NCBI RefSeq assembly: GCF_039545035.1 | Contig: NZ_BAABRO010000021.1 | Location: 1 to 64,000, forward strand | Reading direction: 5' to 3' | DNA: 64,000 nucleotides | Source of the DNA: Novipirellula caenicola | Lineage (GTDB): Bacteria; Planctomycetota; Planctomycetia; Pirellulales; Pirellulaceae | Shown here: one piece after another, positions 26,662 to 34,753 of the stretch | Layout: every line of letters starts with the position of its first letter | Numbering within the stretch: position 1 is the first letter of the stretch | Translations under genes and position numbers: made by a program | The notes under the pieces: model-generated | The model's input: the letters and a program-made list of their open reading frames with translations, nothing else | Told to the model about the DNA's origin: nothing | The model's database searches: none

Positions 26662-29600
26662 TTAACCCCCTTTTTTGGCGAGTCGTTTCGGAAGTGCGGC
26701 GAGGTCGTCAAAGAACGTATAGAGCACAGGAATGGCGATCAGGGTCAGCACGAGCGAGAGTGTCTGTCCGCCTGCGGCCAATACCGCGATCGATCGACGT
26801 TCCTCGGCACCGGGCCCGGTCGCGATCAGCAGCGGCAACAACCCCGCGACGAACGACATCGTCGTCATCAGAATCGGACGCAACCGGTCTCGATTCGCTC
26901 GCATGATTGCTTCGTGACGTTCAAGCCCTTCGGATCGCAATGCATTGGTATGATCGACTTGCAAAATAGCAGCCTTTTTGACCACGCCAAATAACACCAG
27001 GATTCCGAGAGCCGAGTAAAGGTTTAGCGTCTCGCCACCCCAATAAAGACTGAGCAATCCGAACGGCACTGCCAACGGCAACGATAGCAGGATGATCAGC
27101 GGGTAGATCATGTTTTCGTACTGGGCCGCCAACACGATGTACATGAACACAAACGACATCAGAAACGTCCATCCAAAATCGGTGATGGTCCGCTCGAGTT
27201 CTCGCCCCCCACCCAATGCTTGGCCGCTGAACCCGGTGGGCATTCCGATCTCTTGGGCGGCTTGGCGGATCGCTTCGGTTCGGTCCGCCAATGCGTAGCC
27301 GGCGGCAATGTTGGCTCGCACGGAAACCATGCGTGAACGGCTGAGTCGATCGATTCGCGATGCCGCTTTGCTAAATTGGAAATTGACCACATTGTCGATC
27401 CGAGTTAGCGACGGTCCGCCCGCGTCTTCGGTCGTGACCGTGGACGTATCCGTCGTATCGGTGCGGGCAGTTGGATTGGTGCGTACATACAGTTGCGAAA
27501 TCGACGGAACGTCGTTGCGGTCCATCCCCACCAAACGCAACTCGACGTCGTACGCGTCACCAGCAGATCGATCGAGATAGCGTGAGACGCGATCATCACC
27601 ACCGACCGCCACTTGCAGAGTTTCGGCGATCTCTCGCACCTCGACTCCCAAGGCGGCAGCACGCTCGCGGTCGATCGATGCCAATAGCTCAGGATTGTCG
27701 ATTTGTAACGTCGAATAGACGTCCACAATTCCCGGAATCGTCTCCGCTTTTTTCCTCAGCTTTTCGCTGAACTCGAGCAATTGTTGGGCATCGGGACCCG
27801 TAATTGCGAAATCGATATCGACCGGAGCTCCCTGGCGTAACGACGTCAAATTTCGGACCGACACTCGCACGTCATCAAGGCTTCCCAGCTTTTTGCGAAT
27901 CTCGCCCATCTTGTCTCGCTGGCTAAAATTGCCGCGAAACGCCGCTCCGGGATCGCCCGCCAGCAGTCCCTGCCACAAACGGCCCATCGAAAACGTGCGA
28001 TATTGACTGTCAATCAATCGAATATAGATTTGCGCGCGGTTCACATCGCCATAGCCGCCTGTTCCGACGGATGCCAGTACCGTTTCGACCCCTTCGACGC
28101 TGTTTAGGATTGCTTCGGCGCGATCGATCGTTTCTCGCATCGCGGTCAAACTTGCTCCCGGCCGCGCTTCGGCACGAACTTCGAATTCAGACTCGTCCAC
28201 GTTTAGCGGGACGTAATCACGACGAACCCATTGGCTGAGCGGAATGTTCGACGCGATCACAAGCACGACGACGACCAACACGGCCCAGCGAAAACGCAGT
28301 GCGACCGCCAATAACCACAAGTAGGCGTTTTCCACGAGTAGATACAGACCTCGCCGTGATTTGGGAGCCGCATCGCCTTTGGCCGAACCATCCTTCGGAG
28401 CGGGGCGAAGTATTTTGCTGCACATCATCGGCGTCAACGAAAAACTGACCAGCATCGAAATCAAAATCGCAACGGTCGCCGTCACTCCGAATTCAAACAG
28501 CAGTCGCCCCGTCACACTCGAAAGGAACGAGACCGGCAGAAAGACAATCACCAACGAAAGGGTCGTCGCCAGCACCGCCAAGCCGATTTCCTTGGTTCCC
28601 TTGACGGCCGCCTCGGTCGGGTCCATCCCCTTTTCTTCGATGCAGTGGAATACGTTCTCGAGCACCACAATGGCATCGTCAATCACCACTCCGACCATCA
28701 ATACCAACGCCAACATGGTGACGTTGTTGAGCGTAAATCCGAACCACTTCATAAACGCAAAGGTGGCAATGATCGATGCCGGGATCGCCACCGATGCGAT
28801 GATCGTCGATCGCCACGACCGCATGAACAACAGGACCGTCAAACAGGCCAATATGCTGCCAGAGACAAGGTGTCGCTCAATTTCATGCAATGCCTCGACG
28901 ATGTAACGTGATTGGTCTTGAATGACTTCGACATGCACATCGTCGGGCAGCAAGGCGTCGCATCGCGGCAACAATTCCTTGATGCCATCGATCACCGCAA
29001 CCGTGTTTTGTCCACTTTGCCGTTGCACCTGCAGCACGACCGCCGGAGTGCCGTTTAAGCGGGCTAGTGTACGGACTTCCTTGGTTGCATCGTTGGCTTG
29101 ACCGAGGTCACTAAGCCGTATCGCCGTGTCACCGACGGTAGCAACCACCAAATCCGAAAACGCGCTGGACTGAGAGATCCGCCCGAGCGTTCTCAGCGAG
29201 CGCTCACGTTGTCCCTCGTCCATTCGGCCGCCCGGTATTTCGGCGTTTTGTCGGGCCAAGGCGTCGCGGACTTGCAGGATCGAGATCCCGTAGGCCGCCA
29301 ACCGGTCAGCGTCGATTTCCACTTGGATCGCGCGGTCGGCGGCACCTGCGATTTGAACTTGTCCGACCCCCCGCGACGATTCGATCACGTTTTTGACGTA
29401 ACGGTCGGCTAACACAAACAACTCGCGAGGCGACCGTGGGCCCGAGACGGCCAACGTCATGATCGGTGACGAATCAAGGTCCTGTTTTTGTATGATCGGA
29501 GGGTCGATCCCCGGAGGCAATCGATTCACCACGCTGGCCACCGCGTCGCGAACGTCTTGGATCGCGGCATCAATGTCACGATCCAGCTGGACCGTAATGA

Positions 29601-29877
29601 TCACAAACGAGCGTCCATCCGCCGAGATGGAACGCAGTTCGTCGATCCCGGCCACGGTCGCTACCGCGTCTTCCAAGATCGAACTGACCTCCGATTCCAC
29701 CTCTTCGGCCGCGGCGCCGACGTAGGTGGTGCGAATAAAAATTTGAGGCAGATCGAGATTCGGGAACCGATCCACACCCAATTGAGGAAACGCCACCACG
29801 CCCGCAACGACCAACGCGGTGATCAACATCAAAGCAAAGACGGGGCGTTTAACGCAAACTTCAGCAAGCCAATACAC
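26662..29877 (-). CDS. RND efflux pump, inner-membrane transporter (HAE1/AcrB type)
   Basis: The 1071-aa length is normal for AcrB-like pumps. TM1 follows CVKRPVFALMLITALVV. Porter-domain motifs are present (FPNLDLPQIFIRTTYVGA, LPPGIDPPIIQKQD). TM4 carries VGVVIDDAIVVLENVF with the paired aspartates of the proton relay. A second set of six TM segments ends with GLLPLLIATGPGAEERRSIA. The periplasmic loop contains a Thr/Ser-rich insertion (TARTDTTDTSTVTT). The membrane-fusion gene lies 165 bp upstream on the same strand, so the two likely form one transcription unit. No outer-membrane TolC-type gene is present in the window. The substrate is unknown; multidrug or metabolite export is family knowledge. 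Confidence 0.93.
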   Translation of the reverse strand: MYWLAEVCVKRPVFALMLITALVVAGVVAFPQLGVDRFPNLDLPQIFIRTTYVGAAAEEVESEVSSILEDAVATVAGIDELRSISADGRSFVIITVQLDRDIDAAIQDVRDAVASVVNRLPPGIDPPIIQKQDLDSSPIMTLAVSGPRSPRELFVLADRYVKNVIESSRGVGQVQIAGAADRAIQVEIDADRLAAYGISILQVRDALARQNAEIPGGRMDEGQRERSLRTLGRISQSSAFSDLVVATVGDTAIRLSDLGQANDATKEVRTLARLNGTPAVVLQVQRQSGQNTVAVIDGIKELLPRCDALLPDDVHVEVIQDQSRYIVEALHEIERHLVSGSILACLTVLLFMRSWRSTIIASVAIPASIIATFAFMKWFGFTLNNVTMLALVLMVGVVIDDAIVVLENVFHCIEEKGMDPTEAAVKGTKEIGLAVLATTLSLVIVFLPVSFLSSVTGRLLFEFGVTATVAILISMLVSFSLTPMMCSKILRPAPKDGSAKGDAAPKSRRGLYLLVENAYLWLLAVALRFRWAVLVVVVLVIASNIPLSQWVRRDYVPLNVDESEFEVRAEARPGASLTAMRETIDRAEAILNSVEGVETVLASVGTGGYGDVNRAQIYIRLIDSQYRTFSMGRLWQGLLAGDPGAAFRGNFSQRDKMGEIRKKLGSLDDVRVSVRNLTSLRQGAPVDIDFAITGPDAQQLLEFSEKLRKKAETIPGIVDVYSTLQIDNPELLASIDRERAAALGVEVREIAETLQVAVGGDDRVSRYLDRSAGDAYDVELRLVGMDRNDVPSISQLYVRTNPTARTDTTDTSTVTTEDAGGPSLTRIDNVVNFQFSKAASRIDRLSRSRMVSVRANIAAGYALADRTEAIRQAAQEIGMPTGFSGQALGGGRELERTITDFGWTFLMSFVFMYIVLAAQYENMIYPLIILLSLPLAVPFGLLSLYWGGETLNLYSALGILVLFGVVKKAAILQVDHTNALRSEGLERHEAIMRANRDRLRPILMTTMSFVAGLLPLLIATGPGAEERRSIAVLAAGGQTLSLVLTLIAIPVLYTFFDDLAALPKRLAKKGG

Positions 29878-29900
29878 AGATCAAACATTCCTGGTGAGTC

Positions 29901-29952
29901 GTGGGATAGGCTTCTAGCCTGTCGTTATTGGATCGGTTTCCAACCTGTCATC
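29901..29952 (-). repeat. Two adjacent 'gacaggct-gaagcctatccca' elements
   Basis: On the minus strand gacaggttggaaaccgatcc is followed by gacaggctagaagcctatcc. They are relatives of 20466-20493 and of the reverse complement of 22331-22357. Each has short aggct/agcct-type arms. They sit in the gap between the adaptor gene and the pump gene. Confidence 0.6.
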
Positions 29953-30042
29953 AGCATCCCTTCCTGGCCAAACGATTTCGCTTCGAGAGTCTGCTTCGAG
30001 TAGCGCTGTGCGACGAATTACAAATCGATCCGATTTCGTCGT

Positions 30043-31281
30043 TTACATCGCGGCAATCGGTGCATCGGACGGCAGGGAAGCCTGAGGAGCGATCGCGGAA
30101 TTGACTTTGCCCACTCTTCCTTGTTCGGCGTCTCGCAGGATCAAGTCGCCTGCGGACAATCCCTGGACGACTTGTACCGCGTTGCCACGGCGTTCGCCGA
30201 TCCGCACCTCTTGCTCCTGTGTCACGACGTCGACCACTTTCCATGCTTTCGTAGCACCGGCAAATTCGCTGATCGCTGATTCCGGGACTACCAGCGCAAC
30301 GGCGTCGGGATCCGTAACGACCTCGGCTTGGGCGAACAGCCCCGCACGGAGTACTTGGTTTTCATTTTCAATTAACGCTTCAAAGGTCAACGCCCGACTC
30401 TGTTGGTCAAGCGCCGGACTGACGCGAGTGATCGTTGCATCGCGAGGCTCGGTGACCGATTCGATTTTGACGCTTAGACTTTGTCCGACCGCGATCGATT
30501 GGGAATAGCGTTCAGGGATCTTGCCGCGGAACCGCAATGGGTTCGTGCGAACGATCGTTGCAACCGGTTGGCCAACGGCCACGAACGTTCCGGGCGCCAC
30601 GAGCCGGTTCAGTACAAAGCCATCCATCGGAACTCGAATGATGGCGTCTTTCAATCGTTCGCGTGCAACCGCCAATTCGACTTGTCGTACTTGAATCAAC
30701 GCTATCTTTTCGCGAACTCCGTTCACTGCCGATGCATAGCGAGCTTCGGCAACACGCTCTTCGGCGGCGGCGACATCGTATTCACCTTGCGATATCGCGT
30801 TTTGATCGCGGAGTGATGCGATTCGCTCGAGACTGCTTTGGGACTCTTGCCATAGCGCTCGTTCCTGCCGTACCGGAGGCGCGTTGGTGGGATCAAGCTT
30901 CTCGACAGGATCGCCTTCGAGTAATCCAACGGACGAACGGGCCTGCAATAGTTGGGCCTCCGCCTGTTCGACTTGTAACAAAAAGTCCTCTTGATCCAGT
31001 GTCACTAGCGGATCATTGAACTTCAGCAGGTCGCCGACATCACCATGCACCTGGGCGACACGTCCGGCAACTTTCGCACCGACAACGGTTTGCTCGTCGG
31101 CATACAAACTGCCTTGACTTCGAACGACTTGCGGCCAGGAAGACAGTTCCACCTCGATCACTTCGACGTCAAGCGTCTCGAGTGACTTTGGTTTAGCTTC
31201 GACCTTGGCTTCATTTCTGCTGTTGCAACCGCAAGACGCGGTTGCGATCAGCAACATCCACAAGAGATAGCGGGCAGTCAT
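30043..31281 (-). CDS. RND periplasmic adaptor (membrane fusion protein), lipoprotein
   Basis: The 412-aa protein begins MTARYLLWMLLIATASCGC, a lipoprotein signal with the lipidated Cys at about position 19. The order is typical: a beta-barrel start (VEVIEVELSSWPQVVRSQGS), a lipoyl half-motif (GAKVAGRVAQVHGDVGDLLK), an alpha-hairpin (residues about 100-210), the second lipoyl half (IRVPMDGFVLNRLVAPGTFV), a beta-barrel and a membrane-proximal domain. The gene is upstream of and co-directional with the RND pump, which it would link to an outer-membrane channel encoded elsewhere. The 165-bp spacer between them contains palindromic repeats, so coupling may be loose. Confidence 0.9.
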   Translation of the reverse strand: MTARYLLWMLLIATASCGCNSRNEAKVEAKPKSLETLDVEVIEVELSSWPQVVRSQGSLYADEQTVVGAKVAGRVAQVHGDVGDLLKFNDPLVTLDQEDFLLQVEQAEAQLLQARSSVGLLEGDPVEKLDPTNAPPVRQERALWQESQSSLERIASLRDQNAISQGEYDVAAAEERVAEARYASAVNGVREKIALIQVRQVELAVARERLKDAIIRVPMDGFVLNRLVAPGTFVAVGQPVATIVRTNPLRFRGKIPERYSQSIAVGQSLSVKIESVTEPRDATITRVSPALDQQSRALTFEALIENENQVLRAGLFAQAEVVTDPDAVALVVPESAISEFAGATKAWKVVDVVTQEQEVRIGERRGNAVQVVQGLSAGDLILRDAEQGRVGKVNSAIAPQASLPSDAPIAAM

Positions 31282-31801
31282 AATCGACCAGCGAGCGAGG
31301 TGAGGGGCAGGGGATCCAGTACCGCGGGCGGAAACTGGATGACAAAACGGGCTGGATCACTGGGGAAAGCAGGGGGCGGCGGGGAGGGCTTATTGTAGTC
31401 GTCGTAAGCGAAGATCGCTACCGCTGAATTCGATTGCTACTGCGGTGTTGGCTGCAATAACCGCTGCCGGCGGTGAATCCCCTTATCTCGCTTCGATGGT
31501 CTACCCCGCTGGTGAACATGGGCAAACCGGTGACAAAACGCGTAATTGGCGTGACGCGAATAACGAGATCAACGCCACTGGTTTATCGGATCCCCTGCTC
31601 AGACGGGGCAAAGTTGGTCTAATGACAGTCCCGATATCACGGCTTCATCCCTGAATATCCACACGGATTGCCGAGTCCGTTCAAGCGGCCTATCTCGCAT
31701 AGCTTGCCGCTTGCAAAGTGTCGAAGTCCACTCGCTGCGGCAATTCATCAAAAGCATCGAATCCATCAACCTTCAAAAACGATCAATCACGAGTTTAAAA
31801 C
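31282..31801. other. Divergent intergenic stretch, adaptor gene to pgl
   Basis: I see no supported gene; a 69-codon frame at 31445 has no recognisable content. The stretch must contain the promoters of the RND operon (leftward) and of the phosphogluconolactonase gene (rightward), but no convincing -35/-10 pair or operator was found. Confidence 0.5.
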
Positions 31802-32521
31802 ATGAGTACTGAAACGAAAAAGTTCGCGGATCCCGCTGGCGTTGCTGCCGGTTTCGCCGCCGATTTCGCCGCGTGGTTTGCAACGCAAACCCAAGACAAG
31901 GTCACGATCGCACTTTCGGGTGGCAGCACACCCAAGATGCTGTTTGAGATTTGGGGGAAGGAATACGCCGACAAGATTGATTGGTCACGCATTCACTTCT
32001 TTTGGGGGGACGAACGCTGTGTCGCGCCCGATGACAGCGACAGTAACTATGGGGTGGCAAAGACGCTATTTTTGGACAAGGTGCAGATCCCGGCGGAAAA
32101 CGTGCACCGCGTTCTTGGCGAAGCGGATCCCGATGAAGAGCGATTGCGCTACGAGAATGAAATCTATGGACATGTCGATATCGACGAGAACGCCGTTCCG
32201 CAGTTCGACCTGATTTTGTTGGGAATGGGAACCGATGGTCACACCGCTTCGATTTTTCCCCATCAAAGTCAATTTTTGAAATCGCCTCAGGTTTGCGAAG
32301 TCGCGATCCACCCTGAATCGGCCCAAAAGCGAATCACGTTAACGGGGCCTGTGCTGAACCGCGCAAAGAAGGTCGCGTTTCTCATCACCGGTGGCGACAA
32401 GGCAGAGGTGTTGGCACAAGTGATCAAGAAAGAGGGGGATTTCGCCAATTTCCCCGCCTCTCACGTCGAGGCGGCCGATCTGACTTTCTATGTCGACGAA
32501 GCCGCAGCCGCAAGCTTGTAG
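31802..32521 (+). CDS. pgl: 6-phosphogluconolactonase
   Basis: The 239-aa protein matches the DevB/SOL-type family in length and motifs: VTIALSGGSTPKMLFEIW near residues 34-51, RIHFFWGDERCVAPDDSDSN near 63-82, FDLILLGMGTDGHTASIFP (catalytic His region) near 138-156, RITLTGPVLNRAKKV, and FLITGGDKA. It hydrolyses 6-phosphogluconolactone to 6-phosphogluconate in the oxidative pentose phosphate pathway, in the cytoplasm. No signal peptide is present. It stands alone; no zwf or gnd is in the window. Confidence 0.95.
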   Translation: MSTETKKFADPAGVAAGFAADFAAWFATQTQDKVTIALSGGSTPKMLFEIWGKEYADKIDWSRIHFFWGDERCVAPDDSDSNYGVAKTLFLDKVQIPAENVHRVLGEADPDEERLRYENEIYGHVDIDENAVPQFDLILLGMGTDGHTASIFPHQSQFLKSPQVCEVAIHPESAQKRITLTGPVLNRAKKVAFLITGGDKAEVLAQVIKKEGDFANFPASHVEAADLTFYVDEAAAASL

Positions 32522-33156
32522 GCCGTGTCGGGCACAGGTTTCGTTCATAACCTTGCCGCCCAGGTGATCGACTAAGTATTCATGAGATCGAACGAGGCCG
32601 CGCTTGGTTGTGCGGTCTTATTCGATCGTGGAACGACCCGAATCACGGCGTCTGTCTCCACCGCCGTTTCATTGATTTGCATTTTCCGCCATGGCTAGCT
32701 GCGCCATTGGCATGCCTTGATGAAACGCCCACTTTGCGTGGAACGCAGCCGATGCGGACCACGCTGGGAATCGTCATGCCGTGCTGCTCGGTTTGCTCAC
32801 GCGGGCGTATCAAGTGCCTCACACCGGCGCATCAAGTGCAGGAAGTCGGGAAAAAAAATGAAAAAATGTGCGCATCGGCAAGTGAACGGATGGTCATTGC
32901 GCATAGTTTCTGTGCATTTTCTAAATGCGTTTCCGATCCCGTCGAGACGCATTTGGCTCGGCAAAACACGGGCTAAAAGCACAGTTGCAGAAAGGAGGCC
33001 TGACCCCCCGGCAGTCTCGCAATGTGGGTGCAGCAGCCTTTAGGCGGCGACACGGATGGATAAGTTGACTATAGCGCGCTGTCCCATTACTCTATAGAGC
33101 CGTCGGCCATCCCTACTGGGCCGCAATTATTCTTTACTTGATGACGGGACGGTGTT
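32522..33156. other. 635-bp stretch without a supported gene
   Basis: A 122-codon and a 108-codon frame overlap here, but neither shows family features or a plausible start. Notable items are a near-repeat gcgtatcaagtgc / gcgcatcaagtgc around 32805-32840, a poly-A patch near 32855, and an exact copy of the RAYT end 12-mer at 32996-33007. The promoter of the DUF1559 gene should lie in the last 150 bases. A small RNA cannot be excluded. Confidence 0.5.
32996..33007 (+). repeat. Isolated copy of the RAYT end 12-mer
   Basis: aggcctgacccc is identical to the outer 12 bases of both RAYT inverted repeats (1181-1192, and the reverse complement at 126-137) and to 1221-1232. It is isolated here, followed by cccggcag. 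Confidence 0.6.
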
Positions 33157-34392
33157 ATGCAGCTAAGGAAAAGAAAGGGGTTCACGCTGGTTGAACTCTT
33201 GGTGGTGATCGCCATCATCGGCGTGTTGGTCGGGCTGTTGTTGCCTGCGGTCCAGGCGGCGCGTGAAGCAGCGCGGCGGATGAGCTGTAGCAACAATTTC
33301 AAGCAAATTGGCTTGGCGATTCACAATTACCATGCCGCGTACAACCAACTTCCCAAGCATTGCACGGGAACTTGGAAGGCGGACGCGAATGATGCATGGA
33401 GTACCTGGGATACTAACAACTCGGGCGCACTCAGTGCATTGGTGGGGTTGACCCCCTTTATCGAACAACAAGCGTTGTGGGAATCGATCAGCAACCCCAA
33501 TCCGTCACGGGTTGACGGCAATACATCGGCCTCAATCGGCACGCCGACCAATCCTTGGCCTGCGATGGGGCCCGGTCCTAACCGAAGCCAGTACATTCCC
33601 TGGGCGACTGACGTTGCATCGCTGCGATGCCCATCCGATCCAGGACGCGGGCTACCCGCACTGGGACGCACCAACTATGCCGTTTGCATCGGCGATGGTT
33701 GGTTAGGGCACTACCAGAACCCGATTCGCTGGAGCAATTCAGGGGGAAGTCCATTTGACGTCACCTCGGGTGGTAAACAAATGCAGCGACAATGGGCACG
33801 CGGCATGTTCGTGTTCCGAACCGACATGGCATTCCGTGACGTCTTGGACGGACTCGCCAATACGATCATGATGGGCGAGATCACCACCGACCTTGGCGAC
33901 AGCGACAAACGGACTCGCGTCAATCGCACCAAGACGTTTAGCAGCAGCGGAAACCACGTCAAAGTTTGTGAAGACGCTGGTCACATTGATCCCAAACGCC
34001 CTGGATTTTGGTGTGACGGGACGAATTGTCCAACACCAGCCCCAGGCGATGCGGGTAGTTCATTTCATGGAGCCAACAGCTCGGAAAACCGCGGGATGAA
34101 TTGGGCATGGGCCCGAGTGTCATTGACCGCGTTTCAGACCAACACGCCGCCAAATTCCGAGTACTGTGGCGACCGCTGGGCCGAAAATGGCGGTTCGATC
34201 TCCGCCAGCAGTCGCCATCAGGGCGGCGTTCATGTGCTGATGGGCGATGGTGCGGTTAAATTCGTTACCGATTCGATCGAAGCTGGTGACCAACGCTCAG
34301 GACCTCCGGTTGCTGGTGCTGCCAGCAAGTATGGTGTCTGGGGCGCACTCGGTACGCGGGCCAATCGTGAAGTGATCGAGGACCCGTTCTAA
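33157..34392 (+). CDS. DUF1559 protein with type IV pilin-like N-terminus
   Basis: The 411-aa protein begins [20 protein letters not shown], a prepilin cleavage and methylation site (cut after Gly8, then F-T-L-V-E) followed by a single long hydrophobic helix. The planctomycete signature [20 protein letters not shown] comes next. The DUF1559 domain fills the rest and ends with the usual [20 protein letters not shown] motif. These proteins occur in large paralogous families in planctomycetes and are thought to be pseudopilin-like surface or secretion proteins; the precise role is unknown. The next gene is the small lipoprotein often found with them. Confidence 0.93.
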   Translation: MQLRKRKGFTLVELLVVIAIIGVLVGLLLPAVQAAREAARRMSCSNNFKQIGLAIHNYHAAYNQLPKHCTGTWKADANDAWSTWDTNNSGALSALVGLTPFIEQQALWESISNPNPSRVDGNTSASIGTPTNPWPAMGPGPNRSQYIPWATDVASLRCPSDPGRGLPALGRTNYAVCIGDGWLGHYQNPIRWSNSGGSPFDVTSGGKQMQRQWARGMFVFRTDMAFRDVLDGLANTIMMGEITTDLGDSDKRTRVNRTKTFSSSGNHVKVCEDAGHIDPKRPGFWCDGTNCPTPAPGDAGSSFHGANSSENRGMNWAWARVSLTAFQTNTPPNSEYCGDRWAENGGSISASSRHQGGVHVLMGDGAVKFVTDSIEAGDQRSGPPVAGAASKYGVWGALGTRANREVIEDPF

Positions 34393-34539
34393 TGATGGTT
34401 TCTCAGTAAAACGACGGATCCTACGGCTGCCTTCCTCGGCGACCGTAGATTCGCCAGCGACTCCTCGATCATTCGGTCGAGATTATCGTTCCCCACCCAT
34501 TTTCACTCTTACCTACTTTATCCCACCCTAGGAAATCTC

Positions 34540-34719
34540 ATGAAGACTCTTTTACTCTGTATGTTCGCGCTTCTGTTAACTCCATTTTGCTTGGTCGGTT
34601 GCGGCGGATCGGGTTCGGCGGTTGTCGAAACTCCTGCTGAACAAGAACCACAAGACGTGAGTGCCGAAGCGGCGGAACAGCACCCCGATGAATACGCAAA
34701 AATGAACCAAGCTCAATAA
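34540..34719 (+). CDS. Small lipoprotein next to DUF1559
   Basis: This 59-aa product begins MKTLLLCMFALLLTPFCLVG, immediately followed by the lipidated Cys and a GGSG linker. It continues into a short Glu/Ala-rich tail (ETPAEQEPQDVSAEAAEQ). A possible ribosome-binding site, aggaaa, lies about 7 bases upstream of the ATG. It follows the DUF1559 gene by 147 bp on the same strand. Such small Gly-Cys lipoproteins commonly accompany DUF1559 genes. No domain is recognised; it may be a partner or anchor of the pseudopilin. Confidence 0.8.
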   Translation: MKTLLLCMFALLLTPFCLVGCGGSGSAVVETPAEQEPQDVSAEAAEQHPDEYAKMNQAQ

Positions 34720-34753
34720 GCACACAGCTGGTTTTAATACGACATGGTTTGCA

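Noticed and set aside
31445-31654. 69-codon frame between the adaptor and pgl genes
   Set aside because: No domain, no signal peptide and no conserved-looking feature.
32608-33043. Two overlapping frames (122 and 108 codons) before the DUF1559 gene
   Set aside because: Basic/Cys-rich random-looking sequence in different frames and no family resemblance; they run through a REP-like 12-mer.
33065-33098. TTGACT ... TATAGA as a promoter of the DUF1559 gene
   Set aside because: The spacer is 22 bases, too long for a sigma70-type promoter.
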